From positions 836 through 6,006 of the forward strand of contig DJBQ01000197.1 of assembly GCA_002430125.1 (NCBI GenBank): DNA of 5,171 nucleotides, in the 5' to 3' direction. Within the stretch, counting starts at the first letter, position 1. Every line of letters starts with the position of its first letter. A program made the position numbers and the translations under genes. Positions 1 through 5,171 of this stretch are shown in pieces. The notes below the pieces were generated by a model, which was not told where the DNA came from, did not search any database, and saw only the letters and a list, made by a program, of their open reading frames with translations. The DNA is from Rhodobacterales bacterium UBA5972. Its GTDB lineage: Bacteria > Pseudomonadota > Alphaproteobacteria > Rhodobacterales > Rhodobacteraceae.

Positions 1-146
1 TCGCCAAAAGGCAGGTCAAAAACCGCGTAATCAAATTGCGCACCCGCCGCAATCAATATGTTTTTAACTTTTGTGGCATCGGATTCGTTCCGCTGCGTGA
101 ATTCACTGACGTCGTTATTGGCATGGTAAATTGCGACGCTTTTCAT
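1..146 (-). CDS. Unrecognised small protein, N-terminal 48 residues only (3' end outside the window)
   Basis: An open minus-strand frame begins with ATG at 146-144 and runs off the left edge without a stop. AAAGG (complement of 152-156) sits 5 nt before the ATG, which supports this start. The visible protein begins MKSVAIYHANNDVSEFTQ and ends near FDYAVFDLPFG. It is soluble in character, with no signal peptide or membrane segment: a short beta-like start, an amphipathic helix-like stretch (about residues 22-34, SDATKVKNILIAA), then a hydrophobic beta-like stretch. The hemC stop lies only 19 bp upstream, so cotranscription with hemC is likely. I do not recognise the family. The strand-helix-strand opening faintly recalls the N-terminus of cupin enzymes such as acireductone dioxygenase, but no metal-binding motif is visible and this is not an assignment. 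Confidence 0.7.
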   Translation of the reverse strand, partial: MKSVAIYHANNDVSEFTQRNESDATKVKNILIAAGAQFDYAVFDLPFG

Positions 147-165
147 GGGTGCCTTTCTCTGATGT

Positions 166-1134
166 TTATGGAATTTCCGGGGGATTGTTCAGACTTGTGT
201 TAAAAAAATTCGGGCCCGCTTTGGCAAGCAGCGCTTCGCCCAAAGCAGTTCCCATCGCGGCGGCGTCAGCGACGTGGCCCCTGTGTTCCATCGTCAGGCA
301 TTCCGAACCGTCCGGGCGCAATATCTCGCCCCGCAGGTGCAATTGGTCGCCATCAAGTTCAGCCAAACCAGCGATGGGCATTTGGCACGATCCGTCAAGG
401 GCACGTAAAAACGCCCGCTCGGCGGCCAGGCGCTGGCCGGTGGGCGCATGATGGATTGCACCGAGCAGCAGACGAGTGCCGACATCATCCGCACGCAATT
501 CGATCCCAATGGCCCCTTGGGCGACAGCGGGTAGCATTTCATTGATATCAACCGGCGCACGTGCCAGATTCGCCACGCCAAGACGGTTCAAACCGGCCAT
601 TGCCAGAAACGTACACGCAGCAATGCCTTCTTCCAGTTTGCGCAGGCGGGTCTGAACATTGCCGCGAAATTCGACCACCTGTAAATCGGGGCGTCGGTAC
701 AGAATTTGCGCCCGCCGTCTGAGGCTGCTGGTGCCTATCTTTGCGCCCTTCGGCAACGCGGCCAAATCAGCATAATTTGGGGACAGAAACGCATCGCGCA
801 CATCTTCGCGCGGCAGATAACAGTCAAGCATCAGACCATTGGGTTGATCGACGGGCATGTCCTTCATGGAATGCACGGCGATATCAATCTCGTCAGCCAA
901 AAGCGCCTCTTCGATTTCCTTTGTGAACAGACCCTTGCCGCCGACTTCAGACAGCGGCCGGTCCTGGATCAAATCACCCGAGGTTTTGATCACTGCTATC
1001 GTAAAACAGTCCTCCGACAAGCCATGCGCCACCATCAGCCGGTCACGTGTCTCGTAAGCTTGGGCCAACGCTAAAGGCGAGCCTCGGGTGCCGATACGCA
1101 AAGGAGAATCCGGGCGGGGCATATTTGTTTTCAT
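166..1134 (-). CDS. hemC: Hydroxymethylbilane synthase (porphobilinogen deaminase)
   Basis: This cytoplasmic enzyme joins four porphobilinogen units into hydroxymethylbilane. It uses a covalently bound dipyrromethane cofactor. The 322-residue product has the family landmarks in order: IGTRGSPLALAQ at residues 14-25, the KTSGD segment near 50-54, VGGKGLFTKEIE at 64-75, HSMKDMP at 88-94 with the catalytic Asp at 92 (equivalent to E. coli Asp84), GTSSLRRRAQ at 134-143, FRGNVQTRL at 156-164, and the cofactor-attachment Cys250 in GSCQMPIAG. Length is slightly above the usual ~310, owing to a short polar C-terminal tail after about residue 307. The start is not certain: neither ATG at 1134 nor the in-frame ATG at 1122 has a strong ribosome-binding site. 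Both give an intact first domain, and I kept the longer one. It is divergent from hemE and followed at 19 bp by an unknown gene. It appears intact. Confidence 0.97.
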   Translation of the reverse strand: MKTNMPRPDSPLRIGTRGSPLALAQAYETRDRLMVAHGLSEDCFTIAVIKTSGDLIQDRPLSEVGGKGLFTKEIEEALLADEIDIAVHSMKDMPVDQPNGLMLDCYLPREDVRDAFLSPNYADLAALPKGAKIGTSSLRRRAQILYRRPDLQVVEFRGNVQTRLRKLEEGIAACTFLAMAGLNRLGVANLARAPVDINEMLPAVAQGAIGIELRADDVGTRLLLGAIHHAPTGQRLAAERAFLRALDGSCQMPIAGLAELDGDQLHLRGEILRPDGSECLTMEHRGHVADAAAMGTALGEALLAKAGPNFFNTSLNNPPEIP

Positions 1135-1140
1135 GCCGTT

Positions 1141-1169
1141 TTGTTACTGCCACTTTGGGGCGCTGACAA
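1141..1169. promoter_or_regulatory. Imperfect dyad in the hemC-hemE divergent region, possible shared promoter/operator
   Basis: TTGTTACTGCC (1141-1151) and GGCGCTGACAA (1159-1169) are inverted repeats matching at 8 of 11 positions around a 7-bp centre. The same bases offer weak sigma70-like elements in both directions. On plus, TTGTTA (1141-1146) is followed after 18 bp by GACAAT (1165-1170). On minus, TTGTCA (1169-1164) is followed after 17 bp by TAACAA (1146-1141). The minus pair would put the transcript start almost on the hemC ATG, so it is doubtful. Promoters for both genes must lie between 1135 and 1245 or farther inside the opposite gene. The assignment to this dyad is inference. Confidence 0.3.
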
Positions 1170-1235
1170 TGGCAAAGCTTTCGTGACACATTGACATCTT
1201 TCCCCCAAGATACGAGGAACAGGCAGAGCCAGAAT

Positions 1236-1240
1236 GAGGG
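1236..1240 (+). promoter_or_regulatory. Ribosome-binding site that decides the hemE start
   Basis: GAGGG lies 5 nt before ATG at 1246. An in-frame ATG at 1234 would overlap this site and has only a distant GAGG (1214-1217, 16 nt away). The protein from 1246 begins [15 protein letters not shown], which fits how HemE proteins usually begin, so 1246 is preferred. Confidence 0.7.
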
Positions 1241-1245
1241 TAAAA

Positions 1246-2274
1246 ATGACCGGGAAACTTTTGTTGCGCGCATTGGCGGGCGAAACCTTGGACGTTCCAC
1301 CCGTCTGGATGATGCGTCAGGCCGGGCGATATCTGCCGGAATACCGTGCAACACGAGGGCAGGCCGGCGATTTCCTGTCTCTGTGTTATAATCCCGATCT
1401 CGCCACCGAAGTCACATTGCAACCGATCCGACGCTATGGCTTTGACGCCGCCATCCTGTTTGCGGATATCTTGCTGGTGCCACAGGCTTTGGGGGCTGAT
1501 CTATGGTTTGTCGAAGGCGAAGGCCCGCGTCTTTCGACCATAAAGCAAGCGAGCGACCTGGATCGCTTGAAGCCATCGGATGCGATCCACGAGCATCTTG
1601 CGCCAATCTATGAAACCGTTGGCCGCTTGGCCGAAACCCTGCCAAAAGAAACCACGCTGATCGGTTTCGCCGGTGCGCCCTGGACTGTGGCCACCTATAT
1701 GATCGCCGGACGCGGCACGCCGGATCAAGCTCCGGCACATGCGCTGATGCAATCTGACCCGGCGACGTTTAACGTGCTGATGGATCTGATTACTGCGGCC
1801 ACGATCACCTATCTGAAGGCGCAGGTTGCAGCAGGTGCCGAGGTTGTAAAACTGTTTGACAGTTGGGCAGGATCGCTAAAAGGCGCTGCCTTTGACAAAT
1901 ACGCGCTTGAACCTGCGAAAAAGATCATTGCCGCCCTTAAGGCCGAATATCCAAACCTGCCGGTCATCGCCTTCCCGCGCGAAGCTGGCCCGCGTTATCA
2001 GGGATTTGCCCGCGCAACCGGTGCGGATTGTCTGGCGCTCGACACTGCCGTTGACACCAAATGGGCGGCTGACGTGCTGCAAAAAGACGGCTGCGTTCAG
2101 GGCAATCTTGACCCGCGACTGATGGTAACCGGCGGACAAGCCCTAAGCGACGAAACCAAGCGCATCGTCGAGGCATTTTCAAATGGCCCGCATGTTTTCA
2201 ACCTTGGCCACGGGATTACACCCGACGCGGACCCCACCAATGTCGACGTAATGCTGAACGCAATTCGCGGTTAA
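1246..2274 (+). CDS. hemE: Uroporphyrinogen III decarboxylase
   Basis: This cytoplasmic enzyme removes CO2 from the four acetate side chains of uroporphyrinogen III, giving coproporphyrinogen III without any cofactor. From ATG 1246 the product is 342 residues, a typical length. Visible landmarks: [10 protein letters not shown] at 19-28 (substrate-binding arginines 24 and 28), LFADIL with Asp74 (equivalent to catalytic Asp86 of human UROD), the second family signature [14 protein letters not shown] at 139-152 with Tyr151, [10 protein letters not shown] with Ser206, and the C-terminal [12 protein letters not shown] with His322. All key residues are present and the frame is intact. The gene is divergent from hemC and convergent with the downstream oxygenase, so it may be transcribed alone. 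An upstream in-frame ATG at 1234 would add four residues but lacks a good ribosome-binding site. Confidence 0.98.
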   Translation: MTGKLLLRALAGETLDVPPVWMMRQAGRYLPEYRATRGQAGDFLSLCYNPDLATEVTLQPIRRYGFDAAILFADILLVPQALGADLWFVEGEGPRLSTIKQASDLDRLKPSDAIHEHLAPIYETVGRLAETLPKETTLIGFAGAPWTVATYMIAGRGTPDQAPAHALMQSDPATFNVLMDLITAATITYLKAQVAAGAEVVKLFDSWAGSLKGAAFDKYALEPAKKIIAALKAEYPNLPVIAFPREAGPRYQGFARATGADCLALDTAVDTKWAADVLQKDGCVQGNLDPRLMVTGGQALSDETKRIVEAFSNGPHVFNLGHGITPDADPTNVDVMLNAIRG

Positions 2275-2337
2275 CCTTTACGCAAGACCTGCACGCAAAA
2301 TTCAGGCCTGCGACGATTGCCAAGAAATATCTCTGAT

Positions 2338-2377
2338 GCACAATCGCATTTTGGGCTATGTTTGATGCAGATTGCGC
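2338..2377. terminator. Imperfect hairpin between convergent hemE and oxygenase genes, possible terminator
   Basis: The 195-bp gap between the two convergent genes (2275-2469) shows no coding potential that I can support. Its only notable structure is GCACAATCGCAT (2338-2349), which pairs with ATGCAGATTGCGC (2365-2377) through 11 base pairs, one A/C mismatch and one bulged A around a 15-nt loop. No T-run follows directly on either strand; CCCCTTTT at 2393-2400 is about 16 nt away on plus. A bidirectional terminator is expected here by layout, but this hairpin is not a canonical intrinsic one. Confidence 0.3.
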
Positions 2378-2469
2378 CCGCACAAGATATCGCCCCTTTT
2401 GATTTGCAGAGGCAATTCAAAAATTACTCAAAATATCATTGCATGCGACAGAGTTAACCGCTGGCGCGC

Positions 2470-3510
2470 TTATGAAGTCATTGGATCAGTATAAGTCCCC
2501 CGGGGTGGTCGCAAATGACCAAGCCCAAAATTTTCAGGGAATTTGGTTGTGGTGGCCCAAAGGTGATCACCATAAAGGAACGGTGCAAAGGGCTTGATCC
2601 CGTCAATTGGCAAGGGCGCGATTTCGGTGCTGGGGCGTGGTTCAAAGAAGAACGGCACAGAATAACGGTTCTCGCCCTGCCCCAAAACCCGATGCAATGT
2701 AGCCCGGATCCGGCCACCGGTCCAACGGTCCAGTAAACCACCGAAATTGATCGAAAAAGCGTCGTCAATCACTGGCACGGCGATCCAGTCGCCGCTTGCG
2801 TTACGCGCTTGTAAACCACCAACGCCGCATTGCGCCAGCACGGTCAACAGCCCGCTGTCGACATGCGCACGGGCGATCTGTTCATAGCTTTGACCGTTGA
2901 ATTCAGCAAACCGCTCGGGCACATCATTGGGGGCCGCCTCGCCGTCAGGGCGTTTGGGGTAATGCAGCAATCGAAGCGTGGAAATCCCGTCATCAAAGGC
3001 CGCGCGAAAAATCTCAGGGTTGATCCCAAGACTGCGCGACAAACTGTCGAGGATTTTTTGACCAATCGCCTCCATCCCGGCATAGTAATCCGCGGCGATC
3101 TGTCGCCAATTCTCCGGCAGTACGCTGGCGTCGGGCAGTGGTGTCGGCTCATATAACAGATCATCCTGCTGCCCCGCGGGCAGGTCGCGCAGAATATCCG
3201 GCCCGATCTCAAAGCCTTCACGATTGCGCGCCGCACTTGACGACAACGGGAACCAGCCGCGATAAATATGCGGGTTTTCCGGGGCGAAATTCCGCTTCCA
3301 GAACGGTCGCTGCACATCCTGAGGCAAATCAAACAATTTCAACATGGTGGCGCGGGCATCAGCCCCTACCGAAAGGTCTTTCGGTTGGCCGGTGATGACC
3401 ATGAACCCGATATCAAAGGCCGCTTTTGCAATGGCGCGGTCCACCTCGGCTTGGGCTTTATCATCTTTGCCAAATAATGGCCCGATATCAATCAGCGGGA
3501 TATCTTGCAT
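2470..3510 (-). CDS. 2-oxoglutarate/Fe(II)-dependent dioxygenase, isopenicillin N synthase-like family, substrate unknown
   Basis: The start at 3510 gives 346 residues and is chosen because GGAGGA lies 6 nt upstream. A longer in-frame ATG at 3546 adds 12 residues and would bury that site. The N-terminal MQDIPLIDIGPLFG is the typical opening of this family (DIOX_N region). The C-terminal jelly-roll half carries the Fe(II) triad His216-x-Asp218 (in AHVDSGLLTVLAQ) and His273 (in RATLHRV), plus Arg282-Tyr-Ser284 (in NRYSVPFFFEP), the RxS element that binds the 2-oxoglutarate carboxylate. GGLQARN and LLDRWTGGRIRATLHRV match the usual blocks, although the common N-x-G-D reads NFGG here. Such enzymes hydroxylate, desaturate or cyclise small molecules using O2. 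True isopenicillin N synthase is unlikely, because no peptide-synthetase genes are nearby and this family is broad. It is soluble, with no signal peptide. Any role in haem metabolism would be guesswork from position. Confidence 0.93.
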   Translation of the reverse strand: MQDIPLIDIGPLFGKDDKAQAEVDRAIAKAAFDIGFMVITGQPKDLSVGADARATMLKLFDLPQDVQRPFWKRNFAPENPHIYRGWFPLSSSAARNREGFEIGPDILRDLPAGQQDDLLYEPTPLPDASVLPENWRQIAADYYAGMEAIGQKILDSLSRSLGINPEIFRAAFDDGISTLRLLHYPKRPDGEAAPNDVPERFAEFNGQSYEQIARAHVDSGLLTVLAQCGVGGLQARNASGDWIAVPVIDDAFSINFGGLLDRWTGGRIRATLHRVLGQGENRYSVPFFFEPRPSTEIAPLPIDGIKPFAPFLYGDHLWATTTKFPENFGLGHLRPPRGTYTDPMTS

Positions 3511-3516
3511 GATGTG

Positions 3517-3522
3517 TCCTCC
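3517..3522 (-). promoter_or_regulatory. Strong ribosome-binding site fixing the oxygenase start
   Basis: The minus strand reads GGAGGA, 6 nt before ATG 3510-3508. This near-perfect anti-16S match shows that translation starts at MQDIPLID rather than at the upstream in-frame ATG at 3546, which has no comparable site. Confidence 0.85.
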
Positions 3523-3607
3523 ATTGGGCGGATTAATCCACCACACGGACTGGAAATCAACTCGAAAAACCGACCTTTTGCATCATAGTTTCAAAAATAC
3601 TCATCTT

Positions 3608-3625
3608 CACCGCGCTTGCGCGGTG
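3608..3625 (-). terminator. Perfect GC-rich hairpin downstream of hemF, candidate terminator
   Basis: CACCGCG (3608-3614) and CGCGGTG (3619-3625) form a perfect 7-bp stem with a 4-nt loop. In the direction of hemF transcription the stem is followed after 10 nt by a run of five T (complement of 3593-3597), in the context GAGTATTTTTG. The gap to the T-run is longer than in a textbook intrinsic terminator. It lies 52 nt after the hemF stop and about 100 bp before the oxygenase start, a sensible place to end the hemF transcript. Confidence 0.5.
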
Positions 3626-3637
3626 CCGGGCCCAAGG

Positions 3638-3660
3638 GGATTTGATCGCAGATCAAATCC
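3638..3660. repeat. Perfect 10-bp palindrome with 3-nt loop, possible dispersed repeat or second hairpin of a tandem terminator
   Basis: GGATTTGATC (3638-3647) and GATCAAATCC (3651-3660) are exact inverted repeats around GCA. The unit lies 17 nt after the hemF stop. A weaker third dyad abuts the stop itself (GCGG at 3663-3666 with CCGC at 3674-3677). The row of palindromes between two same-strand genes resembles either a tandem transcription terminator/mRNA stabiliser or a REP-like intergenic element. Copy number elsewhere in the genome cannot be seen from here. Confidence 0.55.
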
Positions 3661-3677
3661 GCGCGGGAGAACTCCGC

Positions 3678-4574
3678 TTATATCCATTTCGCCAGTGGTG
3701 GCAGGCTCATCAGCACCGCGTTCGCATCATGCCCGGTTTCAAGGCCGAATTTGGTGCCCCGATCATAGACAAGATTATATTCCGCATAAAGCCCGCGATG
3801 GATCAGTTGCGCGTCTTTGTCAGCATCCGACCACCGCGTGTCGCGACGGCGGCGGGTGATTGGCAAAAAGGCGGCTAAAAACGCGCGACCCACATCTTTT
3901 GTGAACGCAAAATCCGCCGCCCAGTCACCAGTCGCGTGATCATCATAAAAAATCCCACCAACCCCGCGCGCCCGGCCACGATGCGGCACAAAGAAATACT
4001 CGTCTGCCCAGGCCTTAAAGCGCGGGTAATACTCCGGATCATGCGGATCACAATGCGCCTTTTGGGTGGCGTGAAAATCAGCGGTGTCTTCGGGATATTC
4101 GATGCACGGGTTCAGATCCGAACCCCCGCCAAACCACGCCGCATGTGGGGTCCAGAACATGCGGGTGTTCATATGCACCGACGGGGTGTGCGGGTTTTGC
4201 ATATGCGCCACCAGCGAAATGCCCGAGGCCCAGAACCGCGGATCGTCTTTCATGCCCGGAATGCCTTTGCGCGCCGCCATTGCCGCCTGTGCGCGTTCGC
4301 CAAGCTGGCCATACACGGTCGAAATATTGACCCCGACTTTTTCAAACACCCGGCCACCACGCATCACGCTCATCAATCCGCCTCCAGCGTCCGAGCCGTC
4401 ATCCGAGGCGCGCTTGGTGGTGGTGACGTCAAACCGACCGGCCGGTTGATCTGCGAACGGGCCGCTTGTCTGCTCGTCCTCGAGCGTTTCAAAAGCCGTC
4501 ACAATCTGGTCGCGCAGCGTTCGAAACCAGGCCGAGGCGGTGGCTTTGCGCTCGTCTTCAACGGGGTCTGTCAT
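3678..4574 (-). CDS. hemF: Coproporphyrinogen III oxidase, oxygen-dependent
   Basis: This enzyme converts coproporphyrinogen III to protoporphyrinogen IX by two O2-dependent oxidative decarboxylations. It needs no radical SAM chemistry, unlike HemN. From ATG 4574 the product is 298 residues, the normal size for bacterial HemF. A GTG immediately before (4577) could also start it, but ATG with a weak AGG 8 nt upstream is preferred. Visible blocks: GGGLMSVMRGG at 64-74, FEKVGVNIS at 77-85, VAHMQNPHTPSVHMN at 122-136 (His124 and His134), WFGGGSDLNP at 147-156, His168 in DFHATQ, and FKAWADEYFFVPHR at 186-199 (His198) followed by GVGGIFYDD. The C-terminal RGLYAEYNLVYDRGTKFGL and LMSLPP are also typical. 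The signature departs from the classic pattern at the Cys after Trp (Ala here) and the Glu after HRx (Arg here). The gene appears intact and functional. Confidence 0.97.
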   Translation of the reverse strand: MTDPVEDERKATASAWFRTLRDQIVTAFETLEDEQTSGPFADQPAGRFDVTTTKRASDDGSDAGGGLMSVMRGGRVFEKVGVNISTVYGQLGERAQAAMAARKGIPGMKDDPRFWASGISLVAHMQNPHTPSVHMNTRMFWTPHAAWFGGGSDLNPCIEYPEDTADFHATQKAHCDPHDPEYYPRFKAWADEYFFVPHRGRARGVGGIFYDDHATGDWAADFAFTKDVGRAFLAAFLPITRRRRDTRWSDADKDAQLIHRGLYAEYNLVYDRGTKFGLETGHDANAVLMSLPPLAKWI

Positions 4575-4663
4575 CACTTTAACCTATCGCCGTGGGTTTT
4601 GATTGTCTTAGCGGTAAATCCGCCGGGATGCCACGCCCGCTTTGTCGCGGTGCATTGCCCTTG

Positions 4664-4692
4664 TTGAACCGCTTGCTTAGGGTGCGTTTCAG
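4664..4692 (+). promoter_or_regulatory. Weak sigma70-like promoter candidate for the EamA transporter gene
   Basis: In the 140-bp gap between divergent hemF and the transporter gene, TTGAAC (4664-4669) is followed after 17 bp by TTTCAG (4687-4692). These match the E. coli consensus at 4/6 and 3/6 positions. The pair would give a leader of about 15 nt that still contains the AAAGG ribosome-binding site. The match is weak and could be chance. I found no convincing promoter for hemF in the same gap. Confidence 0.2.
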
Positions 4693-4714
4693 CGCGTCCA
4701 ATAAAGGCCCATCT

Positions 4715-5171
4715 ATGACAGCCCCCGTTTTAATGCCCAGCCCCGGCCCGACGGCCTTGCCTGTCGAACCGGCCGCTGTGCGGGATAATCTTGGCGGCAT
4801 TGTCTTTGCCCTGATCTCGGTTTTTGGGGCCAGCCTGATGTCGCTTGGCGTGCGTGGGGTGGCACTTGAGCTGGATAGTCGCATGGTGGTGATGGCACGC
4901 GCCGGGATCACCAGTGTTTTGGTGATTGCCGCTTTGATTGTGTTACCCAAACTCCGGCGGCAATTGAAATTCTCGCGGCCATGGTCGCATCTTTTTCGCG
5001 GTGCACTGATCGCGGTTTCAACAAATCTGGGGTTTTATACGCTGGCCCATGTGCCGCTTGCCAGTGCGACCGTATTGTTTTTCACTGCCCCGATTTTTGC
5101 CACCATTCTGGGCGCATTGGTGCATGGCGAAAAGGTTGGGCCACGGAGGATTGCTGCCTCGGTCGCCGGAT
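4715..5171 (+). CDS. EamA-family (drug/metabolite transporter superfamily) inner-membrane permease, N-terminal half
   Basis: An open plus-strand frame starts with ATG 4715, preceded by AAAGG (4703-4707) at 7 nt. It runs off the right edge after 152 codons. A proline-rich cytoplasmic leader of about 25 residues is followed by four hydrophobic segments: about 26-46, 57-77, 93-111 and 118-136. A fifth probably begins near 146. The block VPLASATVLFFTAPIFATIL followed by the conserved HGEKVGPRR (137-145) is the usual end of the first EamA repeat. Full-length members have about 280-300 residues with ten helices and two EamA repeats, so roughly half is present. Such permeases export amino acids, metabolites or drugs. 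The substrate cannot be told from sequence. It is divergent from hemF, and no functional link to haem is evident. Confidence 0.9.
   Translation, partial: MTAPVLMPSPGPTALPVEPAAVRDNLGGIVFALISVFGASLMSLGVRGVALELDSRMVVMARAGITSVLVIAALIVLPKLRRQLKFSRPWSHLFRGALIAVSTNLGFYTLAHVPLASATVLFFTAPIFATILGALVHGEKVGPRRIAASVAG

Noticed and set aside
1191..1196. Perfect TTGACA -35 box upstream of hemE
   Set aside because: At spacings of 14 to 19 bp no acceptable -10 hexamer follows (17 bp gives GAGGAA), so it is not called a promoter.
2301..2312. CAGGCCTG palindrome after hemE considered as a terminator
   Set aside because: It is an 8-bp palindrome without a loop and without a following T-run, so it cannot form a useful hairpin.
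3642..3656. TTGAT/ATCAA dyad that looks like an FNR/FnrL box upstream of the oxygenase gene, tempting because FnrL controls haem genes in this group
   Set aside because: The half-sites are separated by 5 bp, not the 4 bp of the FNR consensus, and the dyad extends to a perfect 10-bp stem. That fits a hairpin or repeat better. It also lies just after hemF and well over 100 bp from the next start.
3344..3859. Plus-strand open frame of 171 codons across the oxygenase-hemF gap
   Set aside because: It is antisense to both real genes, crosses the palindrome row, and its product has no recognisable domain.
3936..4667. Long plus-strand open frame (243 codons) antisense to hemF
   Set aside because: It overlaps the well-supported hemF along nearly its whole length, its product is rich in Arg, His and Cys with no family resemblance, and it is explained by the codon bias of the opposite strand.
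4673..4702. TTGCTT with TCCAAT as promoter for the EamA gene
   Set aside because: The transcript would start about 6 nt before the ATG and exclude the AAAGG ribosome-binding site, so it is unlikely.
4579..4950. Minus-strand open frame of 123 codons upstream of hemF
   Set aside because: Its upstream part is antisense to the EamA transporter reading frame, and the translation is low-complexity and unlike any family. Its end only abuts hemF by chance.

Overview
The window is an ordinary chromosomal segment of an alphaproteobacterium. It is most likely a member of the Rhodobacterales (roseobacter-like). The basis is the close resemblance of HemC, HemE and HemF to proteins of that group, the moderately high GC by eye, and the divergent hemC/hemE arrangement I associate with it. 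No taxonomic search could be run.

Layout, left to right. Positions 1-146 (minus) hold the start of an unrecognised small gene cut by the window edge. It lies 19 bp downstream of hemC and is probably cotranscribed with it. hemC (166-1134, minus; hydroxymethylbilane synthase) and hemE (1246-2274, plus; uroporphyrinogen decarboxylase) are transcribed away from each other across a 111-bp region that holds an imperfect 29-bp dyad. hemE converges on a 2-oxoglutarate/Fe(II) dioxygenase of the isopenicillin N synthase-like family (2470-3510, minus). The 195 bp between them carry one imperfect hairpin. Upstream of the oxygenase is hemF (3678-4574, minus; oxygen-dependent coproporphyrinogen III oxidase). 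The 167 bp between hemF and the oxygenase hold a row of perfect short palindromes, so these two genes are probably separate transcription units. A divergent EamA-type (DMT superfamily) transporter starts at 4715 on the plus strand and runs off the right edge.

Functionally, three enzymes of the late common haem pathway are together. HemC makes hydroxymethylbilane from porphobilinogen, HemE decarboxylates uroporphyrinogen III to coproporphyrinogen III, and HemF makes protoporphyrinogen IX using O2. HemD, which acts between HemC and HemE, is not here. The oxygenase and the transporter have no demonstrated link to haem. I see no tRNA, rRNA, CRISPR, insertion sequence or phage feature. Nothing here clearly amounts to a new biological system. 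The most unusual items are the palindrome row after hemF, the hemC-hemE dyad, the substrate-unknown oxygenase inside the haem cluster, and the unidentified gene at the left edge.
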